Source: a virus
Reading direction: 5' to 3' (one strand)
Virus record (IMG/VR): IMGVR_UViG_3300012920_000274
Span: 1-23,461 of that record
Length of the DNA: 23,461 nt
Each line of letters begins with the position of its first letter. Within the stretch, counting starts at the first letter, position 1. A program made the position numbers and the translations under genes. The notes below the pieces were generated by a model. The model did no database searches. It was given only the letters and a program-made list of their open reading frames with translations, and was not told the origin of the DNA. Positions 1 through 8,676 of the stretch are shown one piece after another.

Positions 1-13
1 AGTTGTTTGCCAT
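1..13 (-). CDS. Start of a gene running off the left edge (partial)
   Basis: Only the first four codons (ATG GCA AAC AAC) are inside the window. They lie 10 bases after the stop of the upstream gene, with an A/T-rich leader (AATAAATAAGAT) before the ATG, as for other starts here. The same-strand operon context makes a real start plausible. Nothing can be said about the product. Confidence 0.4.
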
Positions 14-23
14 ATCTTATTTA

Positions 24-428
24 TTATCCGAGAGTTACAGCCGAGCTATCGACACCAAACACTCCGTATTCAACAACTTGGTCAACGAGAGTCCCGTAGA
101 CCTTAAATGTCTTGTCAACGTGCATGGGCAGAAACACAAACTCACCTCCCCCTAGCTTGGCTACAGCAGCGTCCGAGTCAGTGTCGTTGTATAGGTAGAT
201 GTAGTTCTCCCTTTCTGCGTTGACGTTTCTAACGAATAGGTATGCGTTGGTGACTTTGTCGTCAGCTTTGTATACAGTTAGAGCGTCAGCATGCACAGCG
301 GTCTTGACAACCTTTGCTTTCATCAAGACGCCAGAGTCCGCCTCAATAGCTGAACCAAGACTAAGGTTCAGTCTAGTGGGGAGGACGTCGTTCGCCTGAA
401 TGCTCAGCTGTGCGTTTACTCTACCCAT
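24..428 (-). CDS. Small virion-type beta protein, copy 1 of 3 (hypothetical)
   Basis: A 134-residue acidic, beta-strand-rich protein without signal peptide or membrane segment. I do not recognise a named family. Its central part (about 75-110: YIYLYND, then a Leu-Gly-Gly-Gly-Glu turn, then FLPM) resembles the equivalent parts of the proteins at 428-823 and 18643-19101, so the three look like divergent paralogues. The ATG overlaps the stop of the upstream gene as TAATG, which suggests translational coupling. Position after the adhesin and small basic genes suggests a virion or virion-decoration protein; this is inferred from context only. Confidence 0.8.
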   Translation of the reverse strand: MGRVNAQLSIQANDVLPTRLNLSLGSAIEADSGVLMKAKVVKTAVHADALTVYKADDKVTNAYLFVRNVNAERENYIYLYNDTDSDAAVAKLGGGEFVFLPMHVDKTFKVYGTLVDQVVEYGVFGVDSSAVTLG

Positions 429-823
429 TACCCTTCGTGAAAGAGGATGTGTTCGATCTTCATGTTGATGGCTGACGTAGAGAACTTAAAGTCATACGTG
501 CCCTGCCATGGAATAAGAGCGAAGTCACCAGCATACAATCTCCCGAGCTCTTGAGAGCCAGCTTTCAAGCTGATGTACTCTGCAGCGTTAGACGAAGGAT
601 TCTTGATGTAGATCTTGTGAGCCTTGTCGTTTGTAAAGTCTGCAGCAGCAAACAAGACAGTGTCTGTTTGGGCGGTAGCGTAGAGAGCTCTAGCTGCGCC
701 TGTGGTCTGGTCGATGCCAGTGTTGGTTCCAGCCTTCTTAAACTGGGTGCTTGTGCTCAACGACAAGACATCAGCAGTGATGTCAGGGCTGTTCAGCGAG
801 ATGGATGCGGATGTTGTAGCCAT
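428..823 (-). CDS. Small virion-type beta protein, copy 2 of 3 (hypothetical)
   Basis: A 131-residue Ser/Thr/Ala-rich protein. The second half has the pattern IYIKNPSSNAAEYISLKAG, then GRLYAGDFALIPW: a strand ending in Asn, a variable loop, a strand, a Gly-Asp turn and a hydrophobic strand. The same layout occurs in the neighbour at 24-428 and in 18643-19101. The start ATG lies 21 bases downstream of a TATATTTG box, and the stop overlaps the next start (TAATG), so this gene probably begins a short transcript with 24-428. A surface-exposed virion role is inferred; no family is assigned. Confidence 0.85.
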   Translation of the reverse strand: MATTSASISLNSPDITADVLSLSTSTQFKKAGTNTGIDQTTGAARALYATAQTDTVLFAAADFTNDKAHKIYIKNPSSNAAEYISLKAGSQELGRLYAGDFALIPWQGTYDFKFSTSAINMKIEHILFHEG

Positions 824-843
824 TTTGAAAAGTTTAGTTTGTG

Positions 844-851
844 CAAATATA
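844..851 (-). promoter_or_regulatory. Candidate Bacteroidota -7 promoter box
   Basis: On the minus strand this reads TATATTTG, a full match to TAnnTTTG. It sits in the gap between the gene ending at 857 and the gene starting at 823, giving a leader of roughly 15-20 bases. No good TTTG/TTG -33 element is visible at the expected distance. Confidence 0.5.
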
Positions 852-856
852 AGTAT

Positions 857-1105
857 TTATCGTTTCCTCTTTAGAACACGATATCTAGACACCCTTCCCT
901 TCTGACGCTTCTCTCTCCTTGCTCTTGCTTTTTCGGCTGGAGTGAGTTCGCCAGCAGTTACTGGGGTCTTGCTTGAGATTCTTTTTGTGGGACGAAAAGT
1001 CCTGTCCCCCTTGGAGTAATCCTTATCTCCAGAGAGCGTTCGCCAGTCCTCTTTGAACCAGCGCTTTAGGTTGAGACCTGCCTGTGTCTTCCTGACCTTG
1101 GGCAT
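857..1105 (-). CDS. Small basic phage protein (82 aa)
   Basis: A Lys/Arg-rich protein beginning MPKVRKTQAGLNLKRWFKED and ending in a basic tail (RVLKRKR). The N-terminal L-K-R-W-F-K-E-D-W segment is a recurrent motif in small basic proteins of marine phages and large DNA viruses; I do not name a family. The reading frame stays open upstream to 1153, but the ATG at 1105 is preferred because it overlaps the TAA of the preceding small gene as TAATG. The charge suggests DNA or RNA contact, perhaps in the virion; function unknown. Confidence 0.75.
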   Translation of the reverse strand: MPKVRKTQAGLNLKRWFKEDWRTLSGDKDYSKGDRTFRPTKRISSKTPVTAGELTPAEKARARREKRQKGRVSRYRVLKRKR

Positions 1106-1248
1106 TACTTCTTTCCTTTGTTGCCCCAGTTTGAGGCACCCTGCTTGCGGCACTTAGCCAAAGCCCCTGAAGCGTAAGCCGAAGGCCACACGCTGTATCT
1201 AGCCTTCACTTTGTGATAGCAGGCGTCTTTTTTTGTCTTTGCTTTCAT
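1105..1248 (-). CDS. Conserved small phage protein, DACYHKVK type (47 aa)
   Basis: Reading the minus strand from the ATG at 1248 gives a 47-residue protein with the blocks DACYHKVKARYSVWPSAYAS and ALAKCRKQGASNWGNK. I recognise this as a very common small protein of environmental phages, basic with two conserved Cys; its function is unknown. The start overlaps the previous stop (ATGA) and its own stop overlaps the next start (TAATG). The tight coupling on both sides and the recognisable sequence make it a real gene despite its size. Confidence 0.85.
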   Translation of the reverse strand: MKAKTKKDACYHKVKARYSVWPSAYASGALAKCRKQGASNWGNKGKK

Positions 1249-1397
1249 GAGTGCGATACTGTTTTGAACTTTGCTTTAGCCACGGCACCAGGATGCGGTT
1301 TGTACTCCCCTTTCATGAGGTAGTATCTACCGCGCTCCTCCATCCAGTGGTATCCTTTTGGTGGGTCTACTGAGACCTTTTTTTTCATCACCTTCAT
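1245..1397 (-). CDS. Small phage protein, PPKGYHWM type (50 aa)
   Basis: The minus strand from the ATG at 1397 encodes 50 residues including DPPKGYHWMEERGRYYLMKG and EYKPHPGAVAKAKF. The block 'DPPKGYHWM...YLMK...YKPHPGA' is familiar from small basic phage proteins that travel with the two flanking families. The segment NGDPPKGYKRD near the N-terminus of the transglycosylase at 19125-19718 is similar, so the motif may be a small virion-targeting or binding module (inference). It is coupled by TAATG upstream and ATGA downstream. Confidence 0.8.
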   Translation of the reverse strand: MKVMKKKVSVDPPKGYHWMEERGRYYLMKGEYKPHPGAVAKAKFKTVSHS

Positions 1398-1684
1398 TAG
1401 CAGTTCCACTTTCTAAGCGCTAGCGCCTTACGTGTTGGTTTCCCGTTGGGCTTCTTCATAGGCCCAGGCATACCTCCCATGCGAGCGCAGAAAGACTTGC
1501 GTCTCTTTGCGGCCTTGCTACCAGCTTTGAGTTTTGATGGCTTCGTGGTGACAGCGGTTTTTAGCTTGCTGCCAGGGTTGGCACGTCTGAAGGCCTTAAC
1601 ACCAGCAGAGGTAAGTCCACCAGATCTGCTCTTGTGAACCCCCATCTTCATGCTAGGCATCTTTTGCCTTCTCTTTGCTCTCAT
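1397..1684 (-). CDS. Small basic phage protein, RRKSFCARM family (DUF6321-like)
   Basis: A 95-residue basic protein with the hallmark blocks GGLTSAGVKAFRRANPGSKL, KAAKRRKSFCARMGGMPGPM and KALALRKWNC. I recognise these from a widespread small phage family, which I believe is DUF6321; function unknown. The Cys in SFCARM and the C-terminal Cys are typical. An ATG at 1660 (MPSMKMG) is an alternative start. The upstream ATG at 1684 lies only 4 bases after a TATATTTG box, so either the mRNA is leaderless or translation starts at 1660. It is first in a chain of four TAATG/ATGA-coupled small genes. Confidence 0.85.
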   Translation of the reverse strand: MRAKRRQKMPSMKMGVHKSRSGGLTSAGVKAFRRANPGSKLKTAVTTKPSKLKAGSKAAKRRKSFCARMGGMPGPMKKPNGKPTRKALALRKWNC

Positions 1685-1688
1685 GAAG

Positions 1689-1696
1689 CAAATATA
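1689..1696 (-). promoter_or_regulatory. Candidate -7 promoter box next to a start codon
   Basis: TATATTTG on the minus strand, followed by CTTC and then ATG. It lies in the 19-base gap between the adhesin gene and the small basic gene cluster. If it is a real -7 box, transcription starts at or near the ATG. Confidence 0.5.
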
Positions 1697-1703
1697 AGGA
1701 TTA

Positions 1704-4700
1704 TCAGTAAATCGCGCTTCCGTTGCTGTATGTGCCAGTCATGCCCTTAGCAGTCATAGCAGAAATCGTCGCTGAGTCCAAAAGCTCTGTAGTGCCATTA
1801 AGAGGGATTTTGCCAATGCTAAGACCAGATGGAGTGTTTGCATTAGCACACCAGCCCTGAATAGTGGTGTCTAGATTTGCCTTTGACATTGCGGTACCGT
1901 CAAACATTGAGGCTATGTTTGTAACGCTACTTAAATCCCAAGAGCTCAAGTCCTGGTTAAAGGCGTCGGCGCTCAAGAACATGTTTATCATGTTTGTCAC
2001 GCTAGAAGTATCCCAGTTGCCAATGTCTTGGTTGAAGGCGTTGGCGCCTGTGAACATAAACTGCATGTCAGTCACATTGGAAGTATCCCAAGAGCCAATG
2101 GGTTGATTGAACGCCTGGCATGCTCTAAACATCTCACCCATATTAACCACCCTAGAGGTGTCCCAGTTGTCTATGCCTGCTGAGCCTCCGTTGTTAAAGA
2201 CCACGCAATTCATAAACATTTCGTGGAGACTGACGTTTGCAGACGGGTCAGTATTCAAGGACCAAGAAGACAGGTCTCTGTCAAACTTAAAACAAGACTT
2301 TAAAAACCTTGCAAAAGAAGTGCTCTTACTTACGTTCCATCCGCTGATGTCTTCATTAAACGTTCCTGCCTGGAAGAACATGTTACTGAAGCTAGTGACA
2401 TTGCCAGTATCCCATCCTCCGACACCTGGACTCCAATCTGGGACATAATTTACACCGTTGGTGTGAGTGTAAGAAAGAACCGAGGGGTCCTCCTCTCCCC
2501 AGTATGAACGCCTAAACTGGCTACTGTTGTAAAACATCTGAGCCATCGAATTAACCTGACTTGTATCCCATCCAGAAAGATCACCTCCTCGACCGTTTTG
2601 ACCATCAAAAAGATGAGGGCAGTTATAAAACATTCCAAACATCCTAACTGGCTCGTTAGTATTGATGGTCCAAGTCCCAACCTCACCGTTAAAAGACCTT
2701 GCATTTTGAAACATTCTATCAAAAGTGGTGACATTAGAGACATCCCAGTTGCTCAGGTCCTGATTAAAGCTGTATGCGCCCTCAAACGTCAGACTCATAT
2801 TTGTCACCTGACTTGTGTCCCAGTTATTTAAAGGTTGGTTAAAATCAACATCTTTTGCGAACATGTTGATAATACTAGTGCAGTTAGACATATCCCAATA
2901 TGTCTGACCTTGATCATCTGTATGGGTGTCAACAGGATTGTTGAAAGGGGTACCATAGAAAAGCCCTCCTGCTGCGAACGAAACAGAAGGCATAATCCAC
3001 TCAGAAACATCTTGATTGAAGCTGGTGCTACGAAACATTTCACTCATGCTGGCGTTTCTAGCCCAGTTTTCACTAGTCCATGAATGTCCTCCGTTGTTGT
3101 ATTCAGAAGCATCTCGGAAAATCCTGTTCGTTGTAATGACATTGGTAAAATCCCAAGTATCTACTCTCTGATTAAAAATATCACATCCGTAGAACATAGA
3201 GGCCATGTCAACTCCGTCAGGGTTGTCTGTGTTTATGACCCACATGTGTACAGGGACATTAAAAGAGTCGCATTGCTGAAACGCACTGTTAAAAGAAACT
3301 ACGCTACTTGTATCCCAATTTTCAACTCCTCCGCCAGTCCAGCTATTTAGACCAGGAAAGGTGGCCCTTAGGCTAGTAACTTTATCCGTTACAAAAGCAG
3401 AGACGTCGGAAGGGTTGAAGTTGTCCATACTGCCAAACATAGTCTGATACTGAACTGTTCTTGTGTCTATAAGGTTGGGATGAGGCTTCCAGTTGGTTAT
3501 TTCGAAATTCGCAGGACAGCTTCCTTGAATTGCGGTTCCATCGGCGTTTACGATGGATGATTGGCTGAACGCTAAGTACTGATTGGAACCAAAGTGCATT
3601 TCAAAACCAAAGTTTGGGGTGGCATTCCACATTCTTCGCATTTGGTTATACAAAGACCCCTGAAGAGGCGCCTGTGATGTGCCCCATTTTGTAAAGTCAC
3701 CCTGAAGGTTTACACACCCAGTAAACACACCTCCTGGCAAATTAGATCCAGGAAATTCTCTGCCAGTTTCGGTTGAGAAGCCTGGCTGTAATTGACCTTT
3801 TATCGTAGGATTTGTCCTCTCTGCTGTAACCTCAAATTTAGGTGGCTCTGTAGCCGTCATAATCCAGTTTGGGCAATCCGCAAAGACACCTAAAGAACTT
3901 GTAGATCCGTCTGGTCTTGGTACCCTAACAAAAGAACAGAGATCCAAAGCAGCATTACCCCAATCCATGATGTTGATAAGCTTCGCACCTTCACGATGGC
4001 CTGTATGCTTGTTAAAGTGAAAGTTCATCCCTGAGAACACTCCGTCAATCCTGATAACAAAAGCTCCAGAATCTTGGTACGTATGAGTGATTTTAGGGTC
4101 GTTCCATTCAGTGATGTAGTCTTCGTTTCCGTCACCCCAAAAAACTTTAAAGTTGTAGTCACCGCCTTCAACTGTAGGTAAGGTATACTGATTTGAAGCA
4201 CTGGATATTACATTTGCTCCAGAAGAAGGTGTGGCACTAGGGAAGGTGGCAATCACCGAAGGAACATTATTTTCGGCTACAGCGTTCGTTAGGACACCAG
4301 GTCTCTTGTAATAGTCGTAATTATCGTAAGTGAGGTTTGTGGTGTTGATCTCAAAGGTAAAAGGATTGAGAGGCCCTAAGGGACACACAAGAGCATCTAC
4401 CTCATGGCTTGAGTTGTCGATAGACACTGAAGACGTTTTGGCGCTGGCGTCGATAGATATGTCTTGAGCCACAGAAGCCAAAGAGGGGTCTATCAGGATC
4501 TCCGCTTTTTGTCTTCCGCCTCCTTGAATACCGTACTGGAGACCTTCATAAATGCCGCTGGTGTAAAAGACATCCCCTTCCGAAACTTCAGTCCTTACCT
4601 GCACAGAGGGTGGTAGTCCAAGCTTGTAAGGAAAGGAGGGTCTAATAGTAGCTCTGTTGTAGTAATCGTAAACCTGTCTGTGCTCTTCCGCAGAAAGTGC

Positions 4701-5798
4701 TTTTTCATAGAAAGCCATTGCGTAAAACTGACCACCAGCGTTACTGTTTAACCTAAGGGTTCCATCGTTGTTGACCACGATACCTGCATGCCAAACGTTG
4801 CTGGAAGATGGGTTTCTCCCTGATCTAACGCTTTGATTTGATATCTCTTGCCCGTTTAAATAGTTGGACACTACAGTGTCGTCAACAGAAAAGGATATAA
4901 TCTGAACGTCGCCAGAGCCAAGACCCGCGTGCCGATCTGAATACATCCATCTTGTGCCGCCTGACACGCCAGTTTCTCCATCGGGGTACAGGTACTTATT
5001 AACGTATGAATTTAAATTAAGATAACCATTTAAGAATGGAACAAGGTTTGGATTTGATCCAGCGTCTGGGTAAGCGTTGTAATAGTTTGTAGCGTACGTG
5101 TAGATGTCGTCCACACCAAAGGTTGTACATAACTGACGTAGGAATTGAAGACCTAGTTGGTTGGGTCGATCAAAAACGCCGTCAGGGGGGTACGAGTAGG
5201 AGGTTACTCTATCTCGGTAGGTGTTGAGCTCGTAATGGGTGCCAAATCGAACACCGCCTCCACCCCTTGTCATAAACTCTGCCCCTGCGGACTCAAGCTG
5301 AACTGTTTGTATATCTTCAGGAGCGCCTACGCCATCTTCAACAAGTCCAATTATGTCCTCAGGACGATGATTGCTCACAGCAACGAGCACTCCAGTAAAA
5401 GAGCTAGGCACGTCGGAAGGCGCACCCCACCTCAGAGCCTTGCCGTCTTGATAAGGCAAACTTATCGCAGTCCCTTGATTGGTGGTTTTTACAAGACCCT
5501 CAGCAGAGGCCAACGCAGAACCAGTGGCCGCGTCAATAATCTGACCGTTGTTTCCATTTCCAGACAGGTCGTTGAACGAAGAACTGACCCCATCGAAACA
5601 TGCAGGGTCCGAAAAGTCGAACCAAAACCTTAAGTCTGATTGAGCAGGAAACTCTACAGGCTCATAAGGCTTCTGATTGAGATAGTCGATCCTATGAAGA
5701 ACCTTTACACTAGCAGACTTGCTGCTATTGTCTATGGAGACAGTAGAAGAGGCTGTAGATAGGTCTACAGATACAGTGTATTCATAGCACTGAGCCAA
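1704..5798 (-). CDS. Giant modular adhesin: LamG, PKD-like domain and BspA-type repeats
   Basis: A 1364-residue protein, probably a tail fibre or receptor-binding protein. In order: a short beta motif with STVSIDNSS (about 15-25); a LamG/concanavalin-like domain (about 55-390, starting DLRFWFDFSDPACFDG and ending ALSAEEHRQVYDYYN); a second SIDNSS motif (about 460); a PKD-like strand set (about 545-605, FKVFWGDGNEDYI and ITHTYQDSGAFVIRIDG); then a long array of BspA/DUF285-type repeats (about 830-1320) built on W-D-x-S-x-V-x-x-M-x-x-M-F followed by FNQ. BspA-type repeats are known in bacterial and protozoan surface adhesins. No ATG is available near the N-terminus; the start is a TTG two bases after the upstream stop. 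No membrane segments are seen. Receptor binding is inferred. Confidence 0.9.
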   Translation of the reverse strand: MAQCYEYTVSVDLSTASSTVSIDNSSKSASVKVLHRIDYLNQKPYEPVEFPAQSDLRFWFDFSDPACFDGVSSSFNDLSGNGNNGQIIDAATGSALASAEGLVKTTNQGTAISLPYQDGKALRWGAPSDVPSSFTGVLVAVSNHRPEDIIGLVEDGVGAPEDIQTVQLESAGAEFMTRGGGGVRFGTHYELNTYRDRVTSYSYPPDGVFDRPNQLGLQFLRQLCTTFGVDDIYTYATNYYNAYPDAGSNPNLVPFLNGYLNLNSYVNKYLYPDGETGVSGGTRWMYSDRHAGLGSGDVQIISFSVDDTVVSNYLNGQEISNQSVRSGRNPSSSNVWHAGIVVNNDGTLRLNSNAGGQFYAMAFYEKALSAEEHRQVYDYYNRATIRPSFPYKLGLPPSVQVRTEVSEGDVFYTSGIYEGLQYGIQGGGRQKAEILIDPSLASVAQDISIDASAKTSSVSIDNSSHEVDALVCPLGPLNPFTFEINTTNLTYDNYDYYKRPGVLTNAVAENNVPSVIATFPSATPSSGANVISSASNQYTLPTVEGGDYNFKVFWGDGNEDYITEWNDPKITHTYQDSGAFVIRIDGVFSGMNFHFNKHTGHREGAKLINIMDWGNAALDLCSFVRVPRPDGSTSSLGVFADCPNWIMTATEPPKFEVTAERTNPTIKGQLQPGFSTETGREFPGSNLPGGVFTGCVNLQGDFTKWGTSQAPLQGSLYNQMRRMWNATPNFGFEMHFGSNQYLAFSQSSIVNADGTAIQGSCPANFEITNWKPHPNLIDTRTVQYQTMFGSMDNFNPSDVSAFVTDKVTSLRATFPGLNSWTGGGVENWDTSSVVSFNSAFQQCDSFNVPVHMWVINTDNPDGVDMASMFYGCDIFNQRVDTWDFTNVITTNRIFRDASEYNNGGHSWTSENWARNASMSEMFRSTSFNQDVSEWIMPSVSFAAGGLFYGTPFNNPVDTHTDDQGQTYWDMSNCTSIINMFAKDVDFNQPLNNWDTSQVTNMSLTFEGAYSFNQDLSNWDVSNVTTFDRMFQNARSFNGEVGTWTINTNEPVRMFGMFYNCPHLFDGQNGRGGDLSGWDTSQVNSMAQMFYNSSQFRRSYWGEEDPSVLSYTHTNGVNYVPDWSPGVGGWDTGNVTSFSNMFFQAGTFNEDISGWNVSKSTSFARFLKSCFKFDRDLSSWSLNTDPSANVSLHEMFMNCVVFNNGGSAGIDNWDTSRVVNMGEMFRACQAFNQPIGSWDTSNVTDMQFMFTGANAFNQDIGNWDTSSVTNMINMFLSADAFNQDLSSWDLSSVTNIASMFDGTAMSKANLDTTIQGWCANANTPSGLSIGKIPLNGTTELLDSATISAMTAKGMTGTYSNGSAIY

Positions 5799-5800
5799 CC

Positions 5801-6220
5801 TTAGCCAATGGTTACGTCTTCGTTGACAGTGAAGCTACCTTTGACCCAGGTCGTCGTGGTCTCTGAGCCTGTCTGGACGGCTTGGATGTCGTACACATAG
5901 TTACCCCCAGGAACGTTGGCCATAGCTGTATCTGGGATAGTAACCTTGAGGACTCCGCTTGCCCCACCAGTAGTAGCATCAAGCGAAATGATACCAGCCG
6001 TACCTGTTCCAGGAGAGTTTTCATCGCTAAGAATGGGTGAAGAGCTATTATCGTTAGCTGTGGTTCTTACATCCATGTTAAACTCGTATCCAGAGTCGAT
6101 AGGAATAAAGGCGTTGTCAGTGGTAGAAGAGTCTTTAAACGTGATGTCCAGAGCCAAGGTGTCTCCACGGCGGCATGTGATGTCCAAAGTTTGAGCGATG
6201 TCTGTGTTTATGCTTCCCAT
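5801..6220 (-). CDS. BppU-like baseplate/fibre-adaptor protein
   Basis: A 139-residue beta-sandwich-type protein. The N-terminal DITCRRGDTLALDITFKDSS, with a central YEFNMDVRTTAND segment and a C-terminal YVYDIQAV...TWVKGSFTVNEDVT, follows the usual pattern of BppU N-terminal / Ig-like baseplate proteins, which attach receptor-binding proteins to the tail. Its place between the portal gene and the giant adhesin fits an adaptor role. The start overlaps the portal stop (TAATG), and the adhesin's TTG follows two bases after this stop. The assignment is by pattern, so moderate. Confidence 0.7.
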   Translation of the reverse strand: MGSINTDIAQTLDITCRRGDTLALDITFKDSSTTDNAFIPIDSGYEFNMDVRTTANDNSSSPILSDENSPGTGTAGIISLDATTGGASGVLKVTIPDTAMANVPGGNYVYDIQAVQTGSETTTTWVKGSFTVNEDVTIG

Positions 6221-8640
6221 TACTGATTGGTCATTGGTTGTTGTACTTCGCCTCCCTCACCTTGTCTTTGAGCGAGGAGCTTAGATTGTTCTGCTGCTTG
6301 CTTTTCGATACGGTCGTCCTTCTTCTCCTCTTTGAAGGTTTCGAGCTTCTCTTTGAACTCTTGGTCCTCAGCTCTGAATCCGAGCATAGACTGAGCCTTG
6401 ATGATGGCGATCTCTTTCTCGAACTCGTGCTTCATCTGCTCCAGCTGCATATCGAGCTGAGCCTTGAGCTGCATCTTCTGAGTTTCGATCTGAGCCTCCA
6501 TCTGCATTTCCTGTTGCTTCGCCTGGCTTGCTGCCTGAGCTGCCTGCTGCGCTTGCTCTGACTGTTGTTGAGCGTTCTGCTGAGCTGTTTCCTGAGTTGC
6601 CTTCATGCGCTTCTTGCGGCGCACAATAAGAAGGCGTTCAGCCTGATTTACATCTTTCATAGACCTGATGGCCATGGCGTCCTCCAAGTCGATCTCCTGT
6701 TGCTGCAGAGACATTTGAATGTTCTGCTCCAGGTACTGCTTGTCAGCGTCCTCCATGTCTTTGTTGACCAAGACGCCGAAGTTGTACATAGGAAGGCTTC
6801 TGAAAGACATGATAGCCTTAGTGTTGGTCACGCCGATAGCGTTCTCGTAAGCCTTGTGCAATACAGAGCCTTCAGGGATGACCTGCAAGCACTTGACAAT
6901 ATCCTCACACACCTTCTTGTAGATAACCATAGAAGCGTTGGTGATGTCGTAGATGGCGTTGTTGCCCGCTGCAATAGCTTGCTCTCTCACTCCAACAAGG
7001 GCATCTCCCTTAGGCGAAGAGGCGTCCATGGCCTCATTGATTCCCGTTGTGTCACGAATCATCTGCAAGTAGTGATTGTAGATGCCAATCAACTCGTTGA
7101 TGTTTCTGATGTTGTTCTGGATAGGCTGAATAGGAGACCCCTGGAATCCACCCTCAGCATTCTTGCTTCTGTAGTAGAAGACACCAGTCTTTTCGTAGAT
7201 GTCGTGCAAGTCGAGAGGCTGAAGGTCTCCACCCTTGCCAAGCTGCACGTTCTCCAAACCTTCAATGTCAATGACCAAACCGTCAGGCTTAGCTTTGGCG
7301 ATAGCTTGCTGAATCTTCAGGTGAGTGATCTGCAGCATGTCTGCAAAGCCCATACAGCTGTCCACCATGGACTTGGGCTTCATGTCTCTCAGATTCGTGC
7401 ATACAGCTGAATATGAAAGCTGAGCCCTGCTGAGGTCATGGATGTTCTTGGGCATGTTCTTGGCCTTCTCGTAGCCAAAAATGTAGTTGGTGCTCATAAT
7501 GAAGCTACCTCCGTACACGCACTCGACCTCCATCTTGTGGGGAGTCCTTTCGTAAACGCTACCTTGAGGGGTCTTGTAGTCAAAGCCCTTGTAGTAGAAG
7601 TTGGTGTTGCCGTGTCTGTTCTCTTTCTCTTCGAAGTAGATGCAGTCTACTGCTTTGAACTCAAAGTCCATCACCTCCACGGTGTACTGGTCGTACTCGT
7701 AAACGTATCTGCCTGAGCGCTCGTCAAAGCGACTTTTGTTGTATGCAGAGTACTTGTTGCCGTTAGAGCTGCGAACAGCCAAGGCAATCTTTTCGTAGTC
7801 TTGCTCATCGAAGGCGTCCCCAGCGAGGCGCTTCAACTCACCGATGGTGATCTTCTTCACATGACCAGCGTACACCAGGTCGTTCATCCCTGGGTCCTCC
7901 GTGTAGCTATGCACGAAGTTCAATGGGTCTACGTAGTGAGTTGTAATCCCGTAGTTTGGATCGTTTGATCTTTTTACTACAGCAGTACCAAGAGTCACGA
8001 GATCATTAACTGCTCTTCTGAACACGCTCTGATCAAAGTCGTTCCAGCGGAGAGTCATCTCTGTACCGATTTGTGCAGATACCTCTGCATCGGTCTTGAT
8101 GTTTGTCTCCATCAGGATCTCGGCCTCCTCTGGGGTATCAGGAATCTCGTCTGGGTCCATGTCGAGGACAACGCCCGTCTGAGCCTTCAGCTGTGCCAGC
8201 TGTTCCTTTGCCTCCACCTGCAACCTCATCTTTCTCTTCTTCTCGTTTTTCTCAGAAGAAGACAGAGGGTCTACAGCCTCAAGGTTTGGGTACAGGTTTC
8301 TAGATAGAATCTTGTTTACAACAATCCGTACGAACTTGGGGAGAATGGGAACTGGCGTGTAGTCCAGGTTCAGCAAGCTACCGTCACCCTCATTGGGGTC
8401 AAGAGACCTCAACAGTTTCTTGTAGATGCTCGTGTCCTGAACTCCGTTAGAATAGTCTCTATTCTTCTGGAACATCTTGTTCCGCTTCCCGAAAAGGCTG
8501 GAGGTTTCGCTGTTCTTACCCCACTGCTTCTCGATCGCCTTCGCATACTTAAGACCGTAGGAATTTGTTGCTTTCTCCTCCGCACTAGCCAAAGGGTCGG
8601 GAAAGCCGAACCCCTCCTCTTTTTGATTGTAAATGCTCAT
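6220..8640 (-). CDS. Portal protein
   Basis: An 806-residue protein directly downstream of the large terminase gene, the usual portal position. The N-terminal half has portal-type segments (NKILSRNLYPNLEAVDP; ...FRRAVNDLVTLGTAVVKRSN; FVHSYTEDPGM). The centre carries INELIGIYNHYLQMIRDTTG, then NEAMDASSPKGDALVGVREQ, the familiar clip/stem region of large phage portals. The C-terminal 130 residues are a Gln/Ala/Lys-rich coiled coil (about 675-785). The dodecameric portal forms the vertex channel through which DNA is packaged. The size and Gln-rich tail resemble crAss-like and related portals. A TATATTTG box lies 24 bases before the ATG. Confidence 0.9.
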   Translation of the reverse strand: MSIYNQKEEGFGFPDPLASAEEKATNSYGLKYAKAIEKQWGKNSETSSLFGKRNKMFQKNRDYSNGVQDTSIYKKLLRSLDPNEGDGSLLNLDYTPVPILPKFVRIVVNKILSRNLYPNLEAVDPLSSSEKNEKKRKMRLQVEAKEQLAQLKAQTGVVLDMDPDEIPDTPEEAEILMETNIKTDAEVSAQIGTEMTLRWNDFDQSVFRRAVNDLVTLGTAVVKRSNDPNYGITTHYVDPLNFVHSYTEDPGMNDLVYAGHVKKITIGELKRLAGDAFDEQDYEKIALAVRSSNGNKYSAYNKSRFDERSGRYVYEYDQYTVEVMDFEFKAVDCIYFEEKENRHGNTNFYYKGFDYKTPQGSVYERTPHKMEVECVYGGSFIMSTNYIFGYEKAKNMPKNIHDLSRAQLSYSAVCTNLRDMKPKSMVDSCMGFADMLQITHLKIQQAIAKAKPDGLVIDIEGLENVQLGKGGDLQPLDLHDIYEKTGVFYYRSKNAEGGFQGSPIQPIQNNIRNINELIGIYNHYLQMIRDTTGINEAMDASSPKGDALVGVREQAIAAGNNAIYDITNASMVIYKKVCEDIVKCLQVIPEGSVLHKAYENAIGVTNTKAIMSFRSLPMYNFGVLVNKDMEDADKQYLEQNIQMSLQQQEIDLEDAMAIRSMKDVNQAERLLIVRRKKRMKATQETAQQNAQQQSEQAQQAAQAASQAKQQEMQMEAQIETQKMQLKAQLDMQLEQMKHEFEKEIAIIKAQSMLGFRAEDQEFKEKLETFKEEKKDDRIEKQAAEQSKLLAQRQGEGGEVQQPMTNQ

Positions 8641-8663
8641 TTCTAGTGTGCAGAGTTATTGTG

Positions 8664-8671
8664 CAAATATA
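8664..8671 (-). promoter_or_regulatory. Candidate -7 promoter box for the portal transcript
   Basis: TATATTTG on the minus strand in the 36-base gap between the terminase stop and portal ATG. It would give a leader of about 17-20 bases. The -33 region is not conserved. Confidence 0.5.
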
Positions 8672-8676
8672 GGAAA

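Noticed and set aside
1704-5798. Diversity-generating retroelement target
   Set aside because: No reverse transcriptase and no template repeat in the window; the repeats are BspA-type protein repeats.
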